DNA of 64,000 bases from Lolliginicoccus lacisalsi (GTDB lineage Bacteria > Actinomycetota > Actinomycetes > Mycobacteriales > Mycobacteriaceae). A model generated the notes under the pieces. It was not told the origin of the DNA and ran no database searches. It was given only the letters and a program-made list of their open reading frames with translations. The position numbers were made by a program, and so were the translations under genes. Within the stretch, counting starts at the first letter, position 1; every line of letters starts with the position of its first letter. Location of the stretch: the NCBI RefSeq assembly GCF_014841105.1, contig NZ_JACYWE010000002.1, forward strand, positions 96,434 to 160,433. Direction: 5' to 3'. Shown here piece by piece: positions 54,831 through 63,168 of this stretch.

Positions 54831-56111
54831 TCAGGCGGACTTGTCGCGCCGCTCGGGATCCTCCGCGCGCCGCGGCACGATGGTCGGGTTCACGTTCTCC
54901 CGGACGGTCGATCCGGTGACCACAACCTTCGCCACATCATCACGGCTGGGGATGTCATACATGACGGGCAGCAGGACTTCCTCCATGATGGCGCGCAGGC
55001 CGCGTGCACCGGTGCCCCGCAGGATCGCCTGGTCCGCGACGGCTTCGAGGGCCTCGGGGGTGAACTCGAGCTCGACGTTGTCCATCTCGAACAGGCGGGT
55101 GTACTGCTTGACCAGTGCGTTCTTCGGCTCCGACAGGATGGAGACGAGCGATTCCTTGTCGAGGTTGGTCACCGATGCCACCACGGGGAGGCGACCGATG
55201 AACTCGGGGATCAGCCCGAACTTGATGAGGTCCTCGGGCATGACGTCCGCGAAGCGATCAGCGGTGTCGACATCGGTCTTGGAGCGCACCTCGGAGCCGA
55301 ACCCGATACCGCGCTTGCCGACCCGGTCGGCAACGATCTTCTCGAGGCCAGCGAAGGCGCCAGCGACGATGAACAGCACATTGCTGGTATCGATCTGGAT
55401 GAATTCCTGGTGGGGATGCTTGCGTCCCCCCTGCGGCGGCACGCTGGCCTGCGTGCCCTCGAGGATCTTCAGCAAGGCCTGCTGCACGCCTTCGCCGGAG
55501 ACGTCGCGGGTGATCGACGGGTTCTCGCTCTTGCGGGCGATCTTGTCGACCTCATCGATGTAGATGATGCCGGTCTCGGCGCGCTTGACGTCGTAGTCAG
55601 CAGCCTGGATGAGCTTGAGCAGGATGTTCTCGACATCCTCGCCAACGTAGCCAGCCTCGGTGAGCGCAGTGGCATCCGCGATGGCGAAGGGCACGTTGAG
55701 CATCTTCGCGAGGGTCTGGGCGAGGTAGGTCTTGCCGCAGCCAGTCGGTCCGAGCATCAGGATGTTCGACTTCTGCAGGTCCACATGCTCGTGGCGGGAG
55801 TCCCGGGCCTTCTCCCCTGCCTGCACGCGCTTGTAGTGGTTGTACACGGCGACAGCGAGGGTGCGCTTGGCGTTGCTCTGCCCGATGACGTACTGCTCGA
55901 GGAAATCGTGGATCTCGACCGGCTTGGGCAACTGATCGAGCTTGACGTCGCTGGACTCAGCGAGCTCTTCCTCGATGATCTCGTTGCACAGGTCGATGCA
56001 CTCGTCGCAGATGTACACCCCGGGGCCCGCGATGAGCTTCTTGACCTGCTTCTGGCTCTTTCCGCAGAAAGAGCACTTCAACAAGTCGCCGCCGTCACCG
56101 ATGCGCGCCAT
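54831..56111 (-). CDS. clpX: ATP-dependent Clp protease ATP-binding subunit ClpX
   Basis: A 426-residue AAA+ unfoldase that feeds ClpP. The N-terminal zinc finger uses C13, C16, C35 and C38 (CSFCGKSQ...[10 protein letters not shown]). Walker A is GPTGCGKT near residue 125, and the ClpP-docking loop is the IGF in [10 protein letters not shown]. The 280-base gap separates it from clpP2 upstream, so it likely has its own promoter. Confidence 0.98.
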   Translation of the reverse strand: MARIGDGGDLLKCSFCGKSQKQVKKLIAGPGVYICDECIDLCNEIIEEELAESSDVKLDQLPKPVEIHDFLEQYVIGQSNAKRTLAVAVYNHYKRVQAGEKARDSRHEHVDLQKSNILMLGPTGCGKTYLAQTLAKMLNVPFAIADATALTEAGYVGEDVENILLKLIQAADYDVKRAETGIIYIDEVDKIARKSENPSITRDVSGEGVQQALLKILEGTQASVPPQGGRKHPHQEFIQIDTSNVLFIVAGAFAGLEKIVADRVGKRGIGFGSEVRSKTDVDTADRFADVMPEDLIKFGLIPEFIGRLPVVASVTNLDKESLVSILSEPKNALVKQYTRLFEMDNVELEFTPEALEAVADQAILRGTGARGLRAIMEEVLLPVMYDIPSRDDVAKVVVTGSTVRENVNPTIVPRRAEDPERRDKSA

Positions 56112-56344
56112 ACCCGTGCTCCCAACTTCCTGATACTCGCCACGCCTACCGGGAATCCCCGGCTATTACAGCATCGTGGTCATGTGCAGCATGCCCTGAC
56201 AGTACCCGCCGCGAACGATCCACGACGTCCTAGTTCCTGCCAGCTACCTATCGTCAGCGCCCCGGCGACGCCTCACGACCCTCTCGGAGGCTCTAGCGTC
56301 ACCGTTCGATACCGATTCGTGCGGTATCTGCCGTCATGCGGCGT

Positions 56345-56371
56345 GTCGTCCCAGCATACAACCGGGACGAC
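56345..56371. terminator. Hairpin between clpP2 and clpX
   Basis: GTCGTCCC at 56345-56352 pairs perfectly with GGGACGAC at 56364-56371. It lies 21-47 bases past the clpP2 stop on the minus strand and probably ends the clpP1-clpP2 transcript. The remaining 56112-56344 stretch holds no gene and should contain the clpX promoter. Confidence 0.5.
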
Positions 56372-56391
56372 CCGTCAGCATGTCGGTTTTG

Positions 56392-57045
56392 TCACTGGTT
56401 TGACAGCGAAAGCTTGCGGTACTCAAGCACGTTGTCGATGATCCCGTACGCCTTGGCTTCCTCCGCCGTGAGGATGAGGTCGCGATCGCTGTCCTTGCGG
56501 ATCTGCTCCGCGGACTTGCCCGTATGCCGGGAGAGGGTGTCCTCCATCTGCTTGCGCATCCGCTCGATCTCCCGTGCCTGGATCTCGAGGTCGGAGACCT
56601 GGCCCTGCATGCCGCCCGTGGCCGGCTGGTGGATGAGGATGCGGGCGTTGGGCAGCGCGAGCCGCTTGCCAGCGGATCCCGCGGCGAGCAGGATCGCTGC
56701 GGCGGAGGCCGCCTGGCCCAGGCACACGGTGGTGATGTCAGCGCGCACGTACTGCATGGTGTCGTAGATCGCCATCAGCGAGGTGAAAGATCCACCCGGC
56801 GAGTTGATGTACATCGTGATGTCACGGTCGGGATCCTGCGACTCAAGGACGAGGAGCTGCGCCATCACATCGTTCGCGGAGGCGTCGTCGACCTGCACGC
56901 CGAGGAAGATGATGCGCTCCTCGAAGAGCTTGTTGTACGGGTTGGATTCCTTGACGCCGTAGCTGGAATGCTCGATGAAGGAGGGCAGGATGTAGCGGGC
57001 CTGCGGGCCCATGTGCTGCGGAAGCGGATTGCGGTTGACGGTCAT
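56392..57045 (-). CDS. clpP2: ATP-dependent Clp protease proteolytic subunit ClpP2
   Basis: A 217-residue serine peptidase, one of two ClpP rings that form the actinobacterial mixed tetradecamer. The catalytic Ser is in GQAASAAAIL, the His in ILIHQPATGG, and the Asp in the later DRDLILTAEEAKAYGIID region. A 15-residue N-terminal lead-in is probably processed. GGAGAAG precedes the ATG. It is 103 bases downstream of clpP1. Confidence 0.97.
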   Translation of the reverse strand: MTVNRNPLPQHMGPQARYILPSFIEHSSYGVKESNPYNKLFEERIIFLGVQVDDASANDVMAQLLVLESQDPDRDITMYINSPGGSFTSLMAIYDTMQYVRADITTVCLGQAASAAAILLAAGSAGKRLALPNARILIHQPATGGMQGQVSDLEIQAREIERMRKQMEDTLSRHTGKSAEQIRKDSDRDLILTAEEAKAYGIIDNVLEYRKLSLSNQ

Positions 57046-57148
57046 GTCTTCTCCACGTTTCTATCAGGCGAGGACAACAGGTGGGGGTTCGGTGCGGCCC
57101 CAGCGGCCGGCGGCCGCCGATGGCTCAGCGGCGTGGCCGCTGGATGGA

Positions 57149-57769
57149 TCAGCGGCCGATGCCGCCGGACTGGCCGGCACGGGAGATGACGTGGTCGACA
57201 AAGCCGTAGTCCTTCGCCTGAGCGGCGGTGAACCAGCGATCGCGATCGGAGTCCTTGGTGATCTGCTCGACGGTCTGGCCGGTGTGCAGCGCGATCAGCT
57301 CGGCCATCTCTCGCTTGGTATGGGCGTACTGCTCGGCCTGGATAGCGATATCCGCCGCCGTGCCTCCGATGCCTGCGGACGGCTGGTGCATCATGATCCG
57401 AGCGTGCGGGAGCGCGAACCGCTTGCCCGCGGTACCCGCCGAGAGCAGGAACTGCCCCATGGATGCCGCGAGGCCCATCGCGTAGGTAGCGACATCGCAC
57501 TCGGCGAACTGCATGGTGTCGAAGATCGCCATGCCCGCTGTGACCGAGCCACCCGGCGAGTTGATGTAAAGCGAGATATCGCGGGTGGGATCCTCCGCGG
57601 ACAGCAGGAGGATCTGAGCGCACAGCTTGTTGGCGATGTCGTCGTCGACCTGAGTGCCCAGGAAGATGATGCGCTCCTGCAACAGCCGCTCGAACACCGA
57701 GTCGCTGAGGTTCATACCGTATGTGCCTGAACGCATCGATGGGGTGCGCGCGGGAGTGTGCACGGTCAC
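57149..57769 (-). CDS. clpP1: ATP-dependent Clp protease proteolytic subunit ClpP1
   Basis: A 206-residue serine peptidase partner of ClpP2. The catalytic Ser is in [15 protein letters not shown] and the His in [30 protein letters not shown] carries the Asp. The GTG at 57769 gives [11 protein letters not shown]; the Met at residue 12 (MRSGTYG) is another candidate start, as the N-terminus is usually processed. It leads clpP1-clpP2 and is separated from tig by a strong terminator. Confidence 0.96.
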   Translation of the reverse strand: MTVHTPARTPSMRSGTYGMNLSDSVFERLLQERIIFLGTQVDDDIANKLCAQILLLSAEDPTRDISLYINSPGGSVTAGMAIFDTMQFAECDVATYAMGLAASMGQFLLSAGTAGKRFALPHARIMMHQPSAGIGGTAADIAIQAEQYAHTKREMAELIALHTGQTVEQITKDSDRDRWFTAAQAKDYGFVDHVISRAGQSGGIGR

Positions 57770-57890
57770 GGGTGCCTGCCTTCCGGATACCTGGACGTTG
57801 TTTCCCCGGCGCCGGGGCTTGGGCGGGGATTCCCACCATGTCGTCGAGCTCGTGGGCGCCGATGTGCATTGGGTCTGTCACTGACAGTAA

Positions 57891-57932
57891 CGAACTAGGG
57901 CGGCGCCGGTATCCCGGCACCGCCCTAGTTCG
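57891..57932. terminator. Strong terminator between tig and clpP1
   Basis: A 19-base stem: the left arm 57891-57909 (CGAACTAGGGCGGCGCCGG) and right arm 57914-57932 are complementary except for one G-T wobble, with a TATC tetraloop. It is 23 bases beyond the tig stop, so it ends tig on the minus strand and insulates clpP1-clpP2. Confidence 0.85.
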
Positions 57933-57955
57933 CTGTAAGCGTCAAGAAATACGGC

Positions 57956-59377
57956 CTACTTGTTGTCGGCCTCGGTCTCCTCGACCTCGCCGGTCTCGCC
58001 AACCGCGTCGTCGGAGCCCTCGGTCGGAAGCGCATCATCCTCATCGTCCCCGGCTGCGCCGAAGTACTCGGTGACGTCGAGCTCCGTGCCGTTCTGATCC
58101 TTCACCACGACCGCCCGGATCACCTCGACGAGCGCCTTGGTGCGGCGCGCATCGGCGAAGATCGTGGCAAGGCCGTTGGGCTGCTTCTGGATCTCCTGGA
58201 TAAACTGCTGCGGCTCCATGCCGTAGCGCTGGGCCTCGGAGAAGATCCGCTCGAACAGCTCCTGCTGCCCCACGGTGATGTCATCGGCGTCAGCGATCGC
58301 GTCGAGTAGCAACTGCGCGCGGACGGCACGCTCGGCGGCCTCGCGGGACTCCGTGTCGAACTCCTCGCGGGACTTGCCCTGCGCCTCGAGGAGACGGTTG
58401 AGGGTGTCCTCCTCGCCCCCGAGCGAGTGGAGCGCGCTGTGCAGCTGCTCGTGCACCTGCTCGTCGACAACCTTCTGCGGCGCCTCGAAATCCACGACCT
58501 CGAGGAGCTTCTCGAGCACCTTGTCGCGGATCGAGTTGGTCAGCTGGATCTTCTTGGACTGCTCGGCCTTCTCGCGAAGATCGGCGCGCAGCTCCTCGAC
58601 CGTGTCGAAGGCACTGGCCAGCGAGGCGAAATCGTCGTCCACCTCGGGCAGCTCGCGGGTCTTCACAGAGGTCACCGTGACAGCCACGACAGCGTCCTCG
58701 CCCGCGAAATCGCCGGCCAGCAGCTTGGTGGGGAACTCAGCGGTCCCGCCGGCCTCGACACCGAGGATCGCCTCATCGAGCCCCTCGATGAGCTCGCCCG
58801 AGCCCACCTCGTGGGAAAGGCCATCCGCGGTCGCGTCCTCGACCGGCTTGCCGTCGACAGTGGCCGCGAGATCAAGAGTGACAAGGTCACCCTTCTCGGT
58901 GCCACGCTCGACCGGAACCACGGTGCCGAAGCGCTTGCGCAGCTCCTCGAGCTGCTCCTCGACGTCCTCGTCAGTGGCTTCCTCGGCCTCGACGGAGACC
59001 TCGAGCGAGGCGTACTCGGGAAGGGTGATCTCGGGGCGCACATCCACCGCGGCAGTGAAGCCGAAGTGGTCATCCTCGATCTTGGTCACCTCGATCTCGG
59101 GCTGCCCGATGGCCTTGATGTCCCCCTCGGAGACAGCCTCCGAGTACTTGCCCGGAACAGTGTCGTTGATGACCTGCTCGAGCACGGCACTGCGGCCAAC
59201 GCGCGCGTCGATGATGCGGGGCGGCACCTTTCCAGGGCGGAAGCCGGGTACCCGGACCTGCTGGGCGAGCGCCTTGTAGGCGCGGTCGAAGTCCGACTTC
59301 AGCTCCTCGAAGGGCACCTCGACACTGATACGTACTCGCGTCGCGCTCAGCTGCTCGACGGTGCTTTTCACGGACAT
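57956..59377 (-). CDS. tig: Trigger factor
   Basis: A 473-residue ribosome-associated chaperone and peptidyl-prolyl isomerase that meets nascent chains. The N-terminal ribosome-binding domain (MSVKSTVEQLSATRVRISVEVPFEEL, then VPGFRPGKVPPRIID with the GFRxGKxP signature), FKBP-type PPIase domain (about residues 155-240) and helical C-terminal arms are all present. An acidic tail ends it. The ATG at 59377 with AGGAG is preferred to the longer frame reaching 59563, which crosses the tRNA-Pro gene. Confidence 0.97.
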   Translation of the reverse strand: MSVKSTVEQLSATRVRISVEVPFEELKSDFDRAYKALAQQVRVPGFRPGKVPPRIIDARVGRSAVLEQVINDTVPGKYSEAVSEGDIKAIGQPEIEVTKIEDDHFGFTAAVDVRPEITLPEYASLEVSVEAEEATDEDVEEQLEELRKRFGTVVPVERGTEKGDLVTLDLAATVDGKPVEDATADGLSHEVGSGELIEGLDEAILGVEAGGTAEFPTKLLAGDFAGEDAVVAVTVTSVKTRELPEVDDDFASLASAFDTVEELRADLREKAEQSKKIQLTNSIRDKVLEKLLEVVDFEAPQKVVDEQVHEQLHSALHSLGGEEDTLNRLLEAQGKSREEFDTESREAAERAVRAQLLLDAIADADDITVGQQELFERIFSEAQRYGMEPQQFIQEIQKQPNGLATIFADARRTKALVEVIRAVVVKDQNGTELDVTEYFGAAGDDEDDALPTEGSDDAVGETGEVEETEADNK

Positions 59378-59505
59378 GCTCCTACCTGGTTTTTTGAATC
59401 TTACAAGGGGGTGGCAATGCGAATCCCGGATCACCGGCCCCGGTTGCGCGGCCCGCCGGCCCATCTTGGCGCCAAGATCACGATTCACGACCGGAGGCCA
59501 CAACG

Positions 59506-59579
59506 TCGGGGTGACAGGATTTGAACCTGCGACCCTCCGCTCCCAAAGCGGATGCGCTACCAAGCTGCGCTACACCCCG
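59506..59579 (-). tRNA. tRNA-Pro (UGG anticodon)
   Basis: The minus strand folds into a cloverleaf: the acceptor arm CGGGGTG/CACCCCG, D arm with AGCGCAGCTTGGTAGCG, anticodon arm TCCGC-TTTGGGA-GCGGA with anticodon TGG, and T arm with GGTTCAAATCC. No CCA end is encoded. It lies upstream of tig on the same strand. Confidence 0.95.
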
Positions 59580-59707
59580 TTTGCTCCAACCCGAGAGACT
59601 ACATGGAAAAAGCCCCGAGTTGCAGCCCGGGCAATGTTACGTGCTTGGCTTGGCGTTTCCAAAGCAGGTTAGGTACAGTCACTTGTCGCACGCACCAAGG
59701 TGCGAGC

Positions 59708-59781
<74 letters not shown>

Positions 59782-59789
59782 TGTGCGTG

Positions 59790-59824
59790 AAGCCCCTGGC
59801 TTGCGGAAACGCGGCCAGGGGCTT
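59790..59824 (+). terminator. Terminator after tRNA-Gly
   Basis: AAGCCCCTGGC at 59790-59800 pairs perfectly with GCCAGGGGCTT at 59814-59824, followed by TCTCGTTTCC. It is nine bases beyond the encoded CCA. Confidence 0.8.
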
Positions 59825-59944
59825 TCTCGTTTCCGCTGAACGCCGCGCGACCCCCGCGAGTGTTCGAAAAACGACCGCTCAGCGCCGGGAACCTGTCCTT
59901 CTTGGCACTACGGCGGGGCCGAGGCCGCGCACCCCACCCGCTCC

Positions 59945-60934
59945 TCACCAGCGGGCCCGATGGTCCTCCACCACGCCGCGCCCCCGCAGCTCGTGCACCT
60001 CGCCGCCCGGCGACCGGAACGTTCCTTCGAACCAGCCGAACGGCTGGACGAACTTGCTGGCGATCACGCCAGCCTCGAGATGCTCGCGCCGCTGCCCCTC
60101 CGGGTGGAACACAAGATCGAGCTCTCCCCCGGCCGTGCGCAGCCGCCAGGGATCGAGCGGCGCCGAGCGGTCGAGCTCGAAGGTGGCCTGCGGCAGAGGC
60201 ACGATCCCGTCTTGCCACCAGGCGGCATTCTCGAGACCGTTCAGGAAATGCGCGACGAGGTTGATCGCGATGGGCTGGCCCGATTCCGTGGTGCCGTCGA
60301 GGCTGGCCCAGTTCCACAGCGTCTCGCGGGGCGGGTAGCCGAGGGTGAAATCGACCGAGGCACGCCCCTCGAGCGGGATCACCGAGCCGCGGGCGCTCGC
60401 GGTGCCCGATGCGGGCAGCCCAGCGACCTTGTAGGTGTGGTGGAACGGGCGGCCGGGCGCGGAGCTGATCGCGGAGAGGCCGGCGTGCCCGTCCGGTCCG
60501 CCGAGGATGGCTGACAATTCCAGGTCACGCCCGCGGTGATGCACATGCCACGCGCCGCCTTCGTGGTGGATCCGCCATGTGCCCCGTCCGCGCCCCAGGG
60601 TCCATTCCGCGCGCCAGTCCGGTGCGAACGAGCGCGGGAATCCTGCAGGGACGAGGATCTTGTCCTCGGTGAGCCGCCCGGTTCTGCGGTCGTGCACGTA
60701 GCAGAAAGCGGTCGCGGTATGGCCGGCGTCCACGATCGCGATACCGGCCGAGGCTTGCTCGGCAAAGATCCCGGCGTACACCCACGCCTTGCGCTGAGCG
60801 CGGCGACGGAACGGCAGGCCGTGGTCCCATTCACGGGTGGACAGGTCTGCGATGGGCCCGAGGTAGCACCCGTCGAGCGCACCCGCGCGCTCCCCCGGAC
60901 GGGGAAGCCTGGCGGGCGCGGGCGGCAGGTCCAT
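59945..60934 (-). CDS. DUF2804 family protein
   Basis: A 329-residue soluble beta-rich protein of the DUF2804 family. It has RREWDHGLPF-like STREWDHGLPF, KAWVYAGIFAE, SVDFTLGYPPRETLWNWASL and GWFEGTFRSPGGEVHELRGRGVVEDH near the C-terminus, which is the family hallmark. DUF2804 proteins resemble hydroxyneurosporene synthase/AttH-like lipocalin-fold proteins; function unknown. It starts two bases after the small GNAT gene stop and belongs to the same leftward set. Confidence 0.82.
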   Translation of the reverse strand: MDLPPAPARLPRPGERAGALDGCYLGPIADLSTREWDHGLPFRRRAQRKAWVYAGIFAEQASAGIAIVDAGHTATAFCYVHDRRTGRLTEDKILVPAGFPRSFAPDWRAEWTLGRGRGTWRIHHEGGAWHVHHRGRDLELSAILGGPDGHAGLSAISSAPGRPFHHTYKVAGLPASGTASARGSVIPLEGRASVDFTLGYPPRETLWNWASLDGTTESGQPIAINLVAHFLNGLENAAWWQDGIVPLPQATFELDRSAPLDPWRLRTAGGELDLVFHPEGQRREHLEAGVIASKFVQPFGWFEGTFRSPGGEVHELRGRGVVEDHRARW

Positions 60935-60936
60935 GG

Positions 60937-61215
60937 TCAGGCCAGCAGATCCTTGTACTCGGGATTCTTCGCGATGAATCCGTCGACGAACGGGCAGGAG
61001 GGGATGATCGAGAAGCCGGTGGCGCGGCTATCGTCGAGCGCGTACCGCACGACCCTGCCCGCGACTCCCTTGCCCCGGTGGTCGGGGTCGGTGACCGTGC
61101 GGTTGAAGTCCCGGATCGAGCCGGTCTCGACGTAGTCGGCGTAGCCGGCCTCTGTGCCATCGATGATGAGTGAGTAGCGGCGGGCAGCGGCATCGTGCTT
61201 CATCGTTTCGGTCAT
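60937..61215 (-). CDS. Small GNAT-fold acetyltransferase (YjdJ-type)
   Basis: A 92-residue short GNAT-like protein. RRYSLIIDGTEAGYADY is its N-terminal beta hairpin, DHRGKGVAGRVVRYALDDSRATGFSIIPSCPFVDGFIAKNPEY gives the acetyl-CoA loop (RGKGVAGR) and the C-terminal Cys-x-Phe motif typical of the family. The ATG at 61215 after GGGGGGAA is the start. These small enzymes act on unknown substrates. Between nei and the DUF2804 gene it may be co-transcribed with both. Confidence 0.82.
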   Translation of the reverse strand: MTETMKHDAAARRYSLIIDGTEAGYADYVETGSIRDFNRTVTDPDHRGKGVAGRVVRYALDDSRATGFSIIPSCPFVDGFIAKNPEYKDLLA

Positions 61216-61256
61216 GTTCCCCCCAACAAGCGCGCCGCGCGGGTTTGTTCCCCACG

Positions 61257-62051
61257 CTAGCGCTGGCACCGCGGGCACCAGTACAGCTTCCGCCCTCGGA
61301 GCTCCTCCTGCTTGACGGTCGTGGCGCAGATTCGGCAGGGCTCCGCGGCGCGCCGGTATACGTAGGTCCGAGGCCTCCCGGGCGCGTAAGGCGGGGCACC
61401 GTGGTCGTGCTCGGGCCGGACGGTGATCATGCGCCCCTCCCGCACACCGACCGGCATGAGGGTTACCAGATCGCTCCAGAGCGCGTTCCACTGGCGACGA
61501 TCGAGGTCGCGTCCAGGCCGGTGGGGCGCGATTCGCTGCCGGAACAACACCTCGGCGCGGTAGACGTTGCCCACCCCGGCGATCACTTCCTGGTCCATCA
61601 GCAAGGCCCCGATGGGCACCCGCGACCGCGAGACGCGATCCCAGGCGAGGCCCGGTTCGGCATCACGGCGCAATGGGTCGGGCCCGAGCCGGTCGAGCAG
61701 CGCCGCGAGCCGCGGCTGCCCCATCAGCTCGCACCGCGTGGGGCCCCGCAGGTCAATGACGTGCGATCCCGTGGCAAGCCGCATGCGGACCTGGCCCACG
61801 GGTGGCTCGGCAGGCGTGGGAAGTGTCGTGAAAGAGCCGTAGAGACCGAGGTGGATGTGCACGAGGGTCCCGCCCTCGTAGCGGTGCAGCAGGTGCTTGC
61901 CCCATGCCTCGGCAAGCTCGAACGCCTGGCCGTCGATGATCCGGGATCCCTCGGCGAAACGCCCCTGGGGGCTGCTTGCCCGGACATGCTCGCCGGCCAG
62001 CAGCCGGGTGTGCTCGGCGGCGAGCCGGGGGAGAGTGTGTCCCTCAGGCAC
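61257..62051 (-). CDS. nei: Endonuclease VIII-type DNA glycosylase/AP lyase
   Basis: A 264-residue Fpg/Nei-family repair enzyme that removes oxidised pyrimidines. Pro2 and Glu3 of MPEGHTLPR are catalytic; HIHLGLYGSF is the Nei-like beta-hairpin and the C-terminal zinc finger is CRICATTVKQEELRGRKLYW-CPRC with Cys-x2-Cys-x16-Cys-x2-Cys spacing. In mycobacteria Rv2464c (Nei1) occupies the same place before rpiB, which favours Nei over Fpg. The preceding H2TH helix motif GVGNVYRAEVLFRQRI is intact. Confidence 0.93.
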   Translation of the reverse strand: MPEGHTLPRLAAEHTRLLAGEHVRASSPQGRFAEGSRIIDGQAFELAEAWGKHLLHRYEGGTLVHIHLGLYGSFTTLPTPAEPPVGQVRMRLATGSHVIDLRGPTRCELMGQPRLAALLDRLGPDPLRRDAEPGLAWDRVSRSRVPIGALLMDQEVIAGVGNVYRAEVLFRQRIAPHRPGRDLDRRQWNALWSDLVTLMPVGVREGRMITVRPEHDHGAPPYAPGRPRTYVYRRAAEPCRICATTVKQEELRGRKLYWCPRCQR

Positions 62052-62078
62052 GGGTCGCGTCCGCCGCGACGCGCGGCA

Positions 62079-62552
62079 TCATGCGCCAGGAACGGCCGGG
62101 GCCTCGCCGGTCTGCTCGTACTGGGCGAGGATGTCGATGCGCCGCTGGTGGCGGTCCTCGTTGGACCACTCCGTGGCCAGGAACGCCTCGACGATGGCGA
62201 TGGCCTCCTCGGTGCTGTGCATGCGGCCACCGAGGCCGATGAGCTGCGCGTTGTTGTGCTGGCGGGCAAGCTGGGCGGTCTCGACGCTCCAGGCGAGCGC
62301 GCAGCGCGCACCGGGCACCTTGTTGGCGGCGATCTGCTCGCCATTGCCCGAGCCGCCGAGGACGATGCCGAGGCTGCCGGGGTCAGCGACGACCTTGCGG
62401 GCCGCATCGATGCAGAAGGCGGGATAATCGTCGAGGGCGTCGTACTCGAAGGCACCGCAGTCGGTGACATCGTGCCCGAGGGTGGTGAGGTGGTCCTTGA
62501 TGAGGTTCTTCAGCTCGAAGCCGGCATGGTCGGCACCTAGGTAAACGCGCAT
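62079..62552 (-). CDS. rpiB: Ribose-5-phosphate isomerase B
   Basis: A 157-residue enzyme of the pentose phosphate pathway interconverting ribose-5-phosphate and ribulose-5-phosphate. MRVYLGADHAGFELKN and GIVLGGSGNGEQIAANKVPGARCAL contain the active-site residues; the mycobacterial form uses a Glu in the SGNGEQ region where the E. coli enzyme uses Cys, consistent with this sequence. The ATG at 62552 is the true start; the open frame to 62774 is repeat DNA. It is the last recognisable gene before the repeat arrays. Confidence 0.95.
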   Translation of the reverse strand: MRVYLGADHAGFELKNLIKDHLTTLGHDVTDCGAFEYDALDDYPAFCIDAARKVVADPGSLGIVLGGSGNGEQIAANKVPGARCALAWSVETAQLARQHNNAQLIGLGGRMHSTEEAIAIVEAFLATEWSNEDRHQRRIDILAQYEQTGEAPAVPGA

Positions 62553-62599
62553 GGCTCCGATTCTGCCAGCCCCGGCGCGGAATCGATGCATCGACCCGG

Positions 62600-62766
62600 C
62601 GCGGTGGCTGGAGCCGTCGGTGGAACCCGCGCGGTGGCCTCGGTGGAACCCGCGCGGTGGCTGGCGCGGTGGCCTCGGTGGAACCCGCGCGGTGGCCGGC
62701 GCGGTGGCCTCGGTGGAACCCGCGCGGTGGCCGGCGCGGTGGCCTCGGTGGAACCCGCGCGGTGGC
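62600..62766. repeat. 35-bp tandem repeat upstream of rpiB
   Basis: CGGTGGAACC recurs at 62618, 62641, 62676, 62711 and 62746. The last three intervals are 35 bases and the first one is 23, so there are three to four units of the 35-base unit (GGCCTCGGTGGAACCCGCGC...) plus a shortened edge copy. It lies 48 bases upstream of the rpiB ATG, so its length could affect rpiB expression. All open frames across it are low complexity. Confidence 0.9.
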
Positions 62767-62783
62767 AAAAGCACCGGAAACTG

Positions 62784-62835
62784 GCAAACGCGATAGAAGC
62801 CGACCTGGTCTCGAGGCAGTTTCTATCGCGTTTGC
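62784..62835. repeat. Inverted repeat, element copy 2
   Basis: GCAAACGCGATAGAA at 62784-62798 is exactly complementary to TTCTATCGCGTTTGC at 62821-62835, with a 22-base spacer. AAACGCGATAGAAGC is identical to the half-site at 40023-40037. It sits between the 35-bp array and the 87-bp array. Confidence 0.85.
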
Positions 62836-62836
62836 G

Positions 62837-63138
62837 GACGGGGCACCAGCCCGGGCACCCGCGGACGGGGCACCAGCCCGGGCACCGGAGGACGGGGCAC
62901 CAGCACCAGCCCGGGCTCCCGCGGACGGGGCACCAGCCCGGGCACCCGCGGACGGGGCACCAGCCCGGGCACCGGAGGACGGGGCACCAGCACCAGCCCG
63001 GGCTCCCGCGGACGGGGCACCAGCCCGGGCACCCGCGGACGGGGCACCAGCCCGGGCACCGGAGGACGGGGCACCAGCACCAGCCCGGGCTCCCGCGGAC
63101 GGGGCACCAGCCCGGGCACCCGCGGACGGGGCACCAGA
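62837..63138. repeat. 87-bp higher-order tandem repeat
   Basis: GACGGGGCACCAG starts at 62837, 62864, 62891, 62924, 62951, 62978, 63011, 63038, 63065, 63098 and 63125. Intervals run 27, 27, 33 and repeat, so the true unit is 87 bases, about 3.5 copies. Copies are nearly identical. It lies between the 3' end of the DUF2236 gene and palindrome copy 2. Both strands are open in several frames (29-residue repeats such as RTGHQPGHP), which follows from the unit size and base content and does not show coding. Confidence 0.92.
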
Positions 63139-63168
63139 CGAGGCCCGGCGGCTACAACGCCACGAGGT

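Noticed and set aside
62837-63138. CRISPR array
   Set aside because: Subunits are contiguous with no unique spacers, and no cas gene is in the window.
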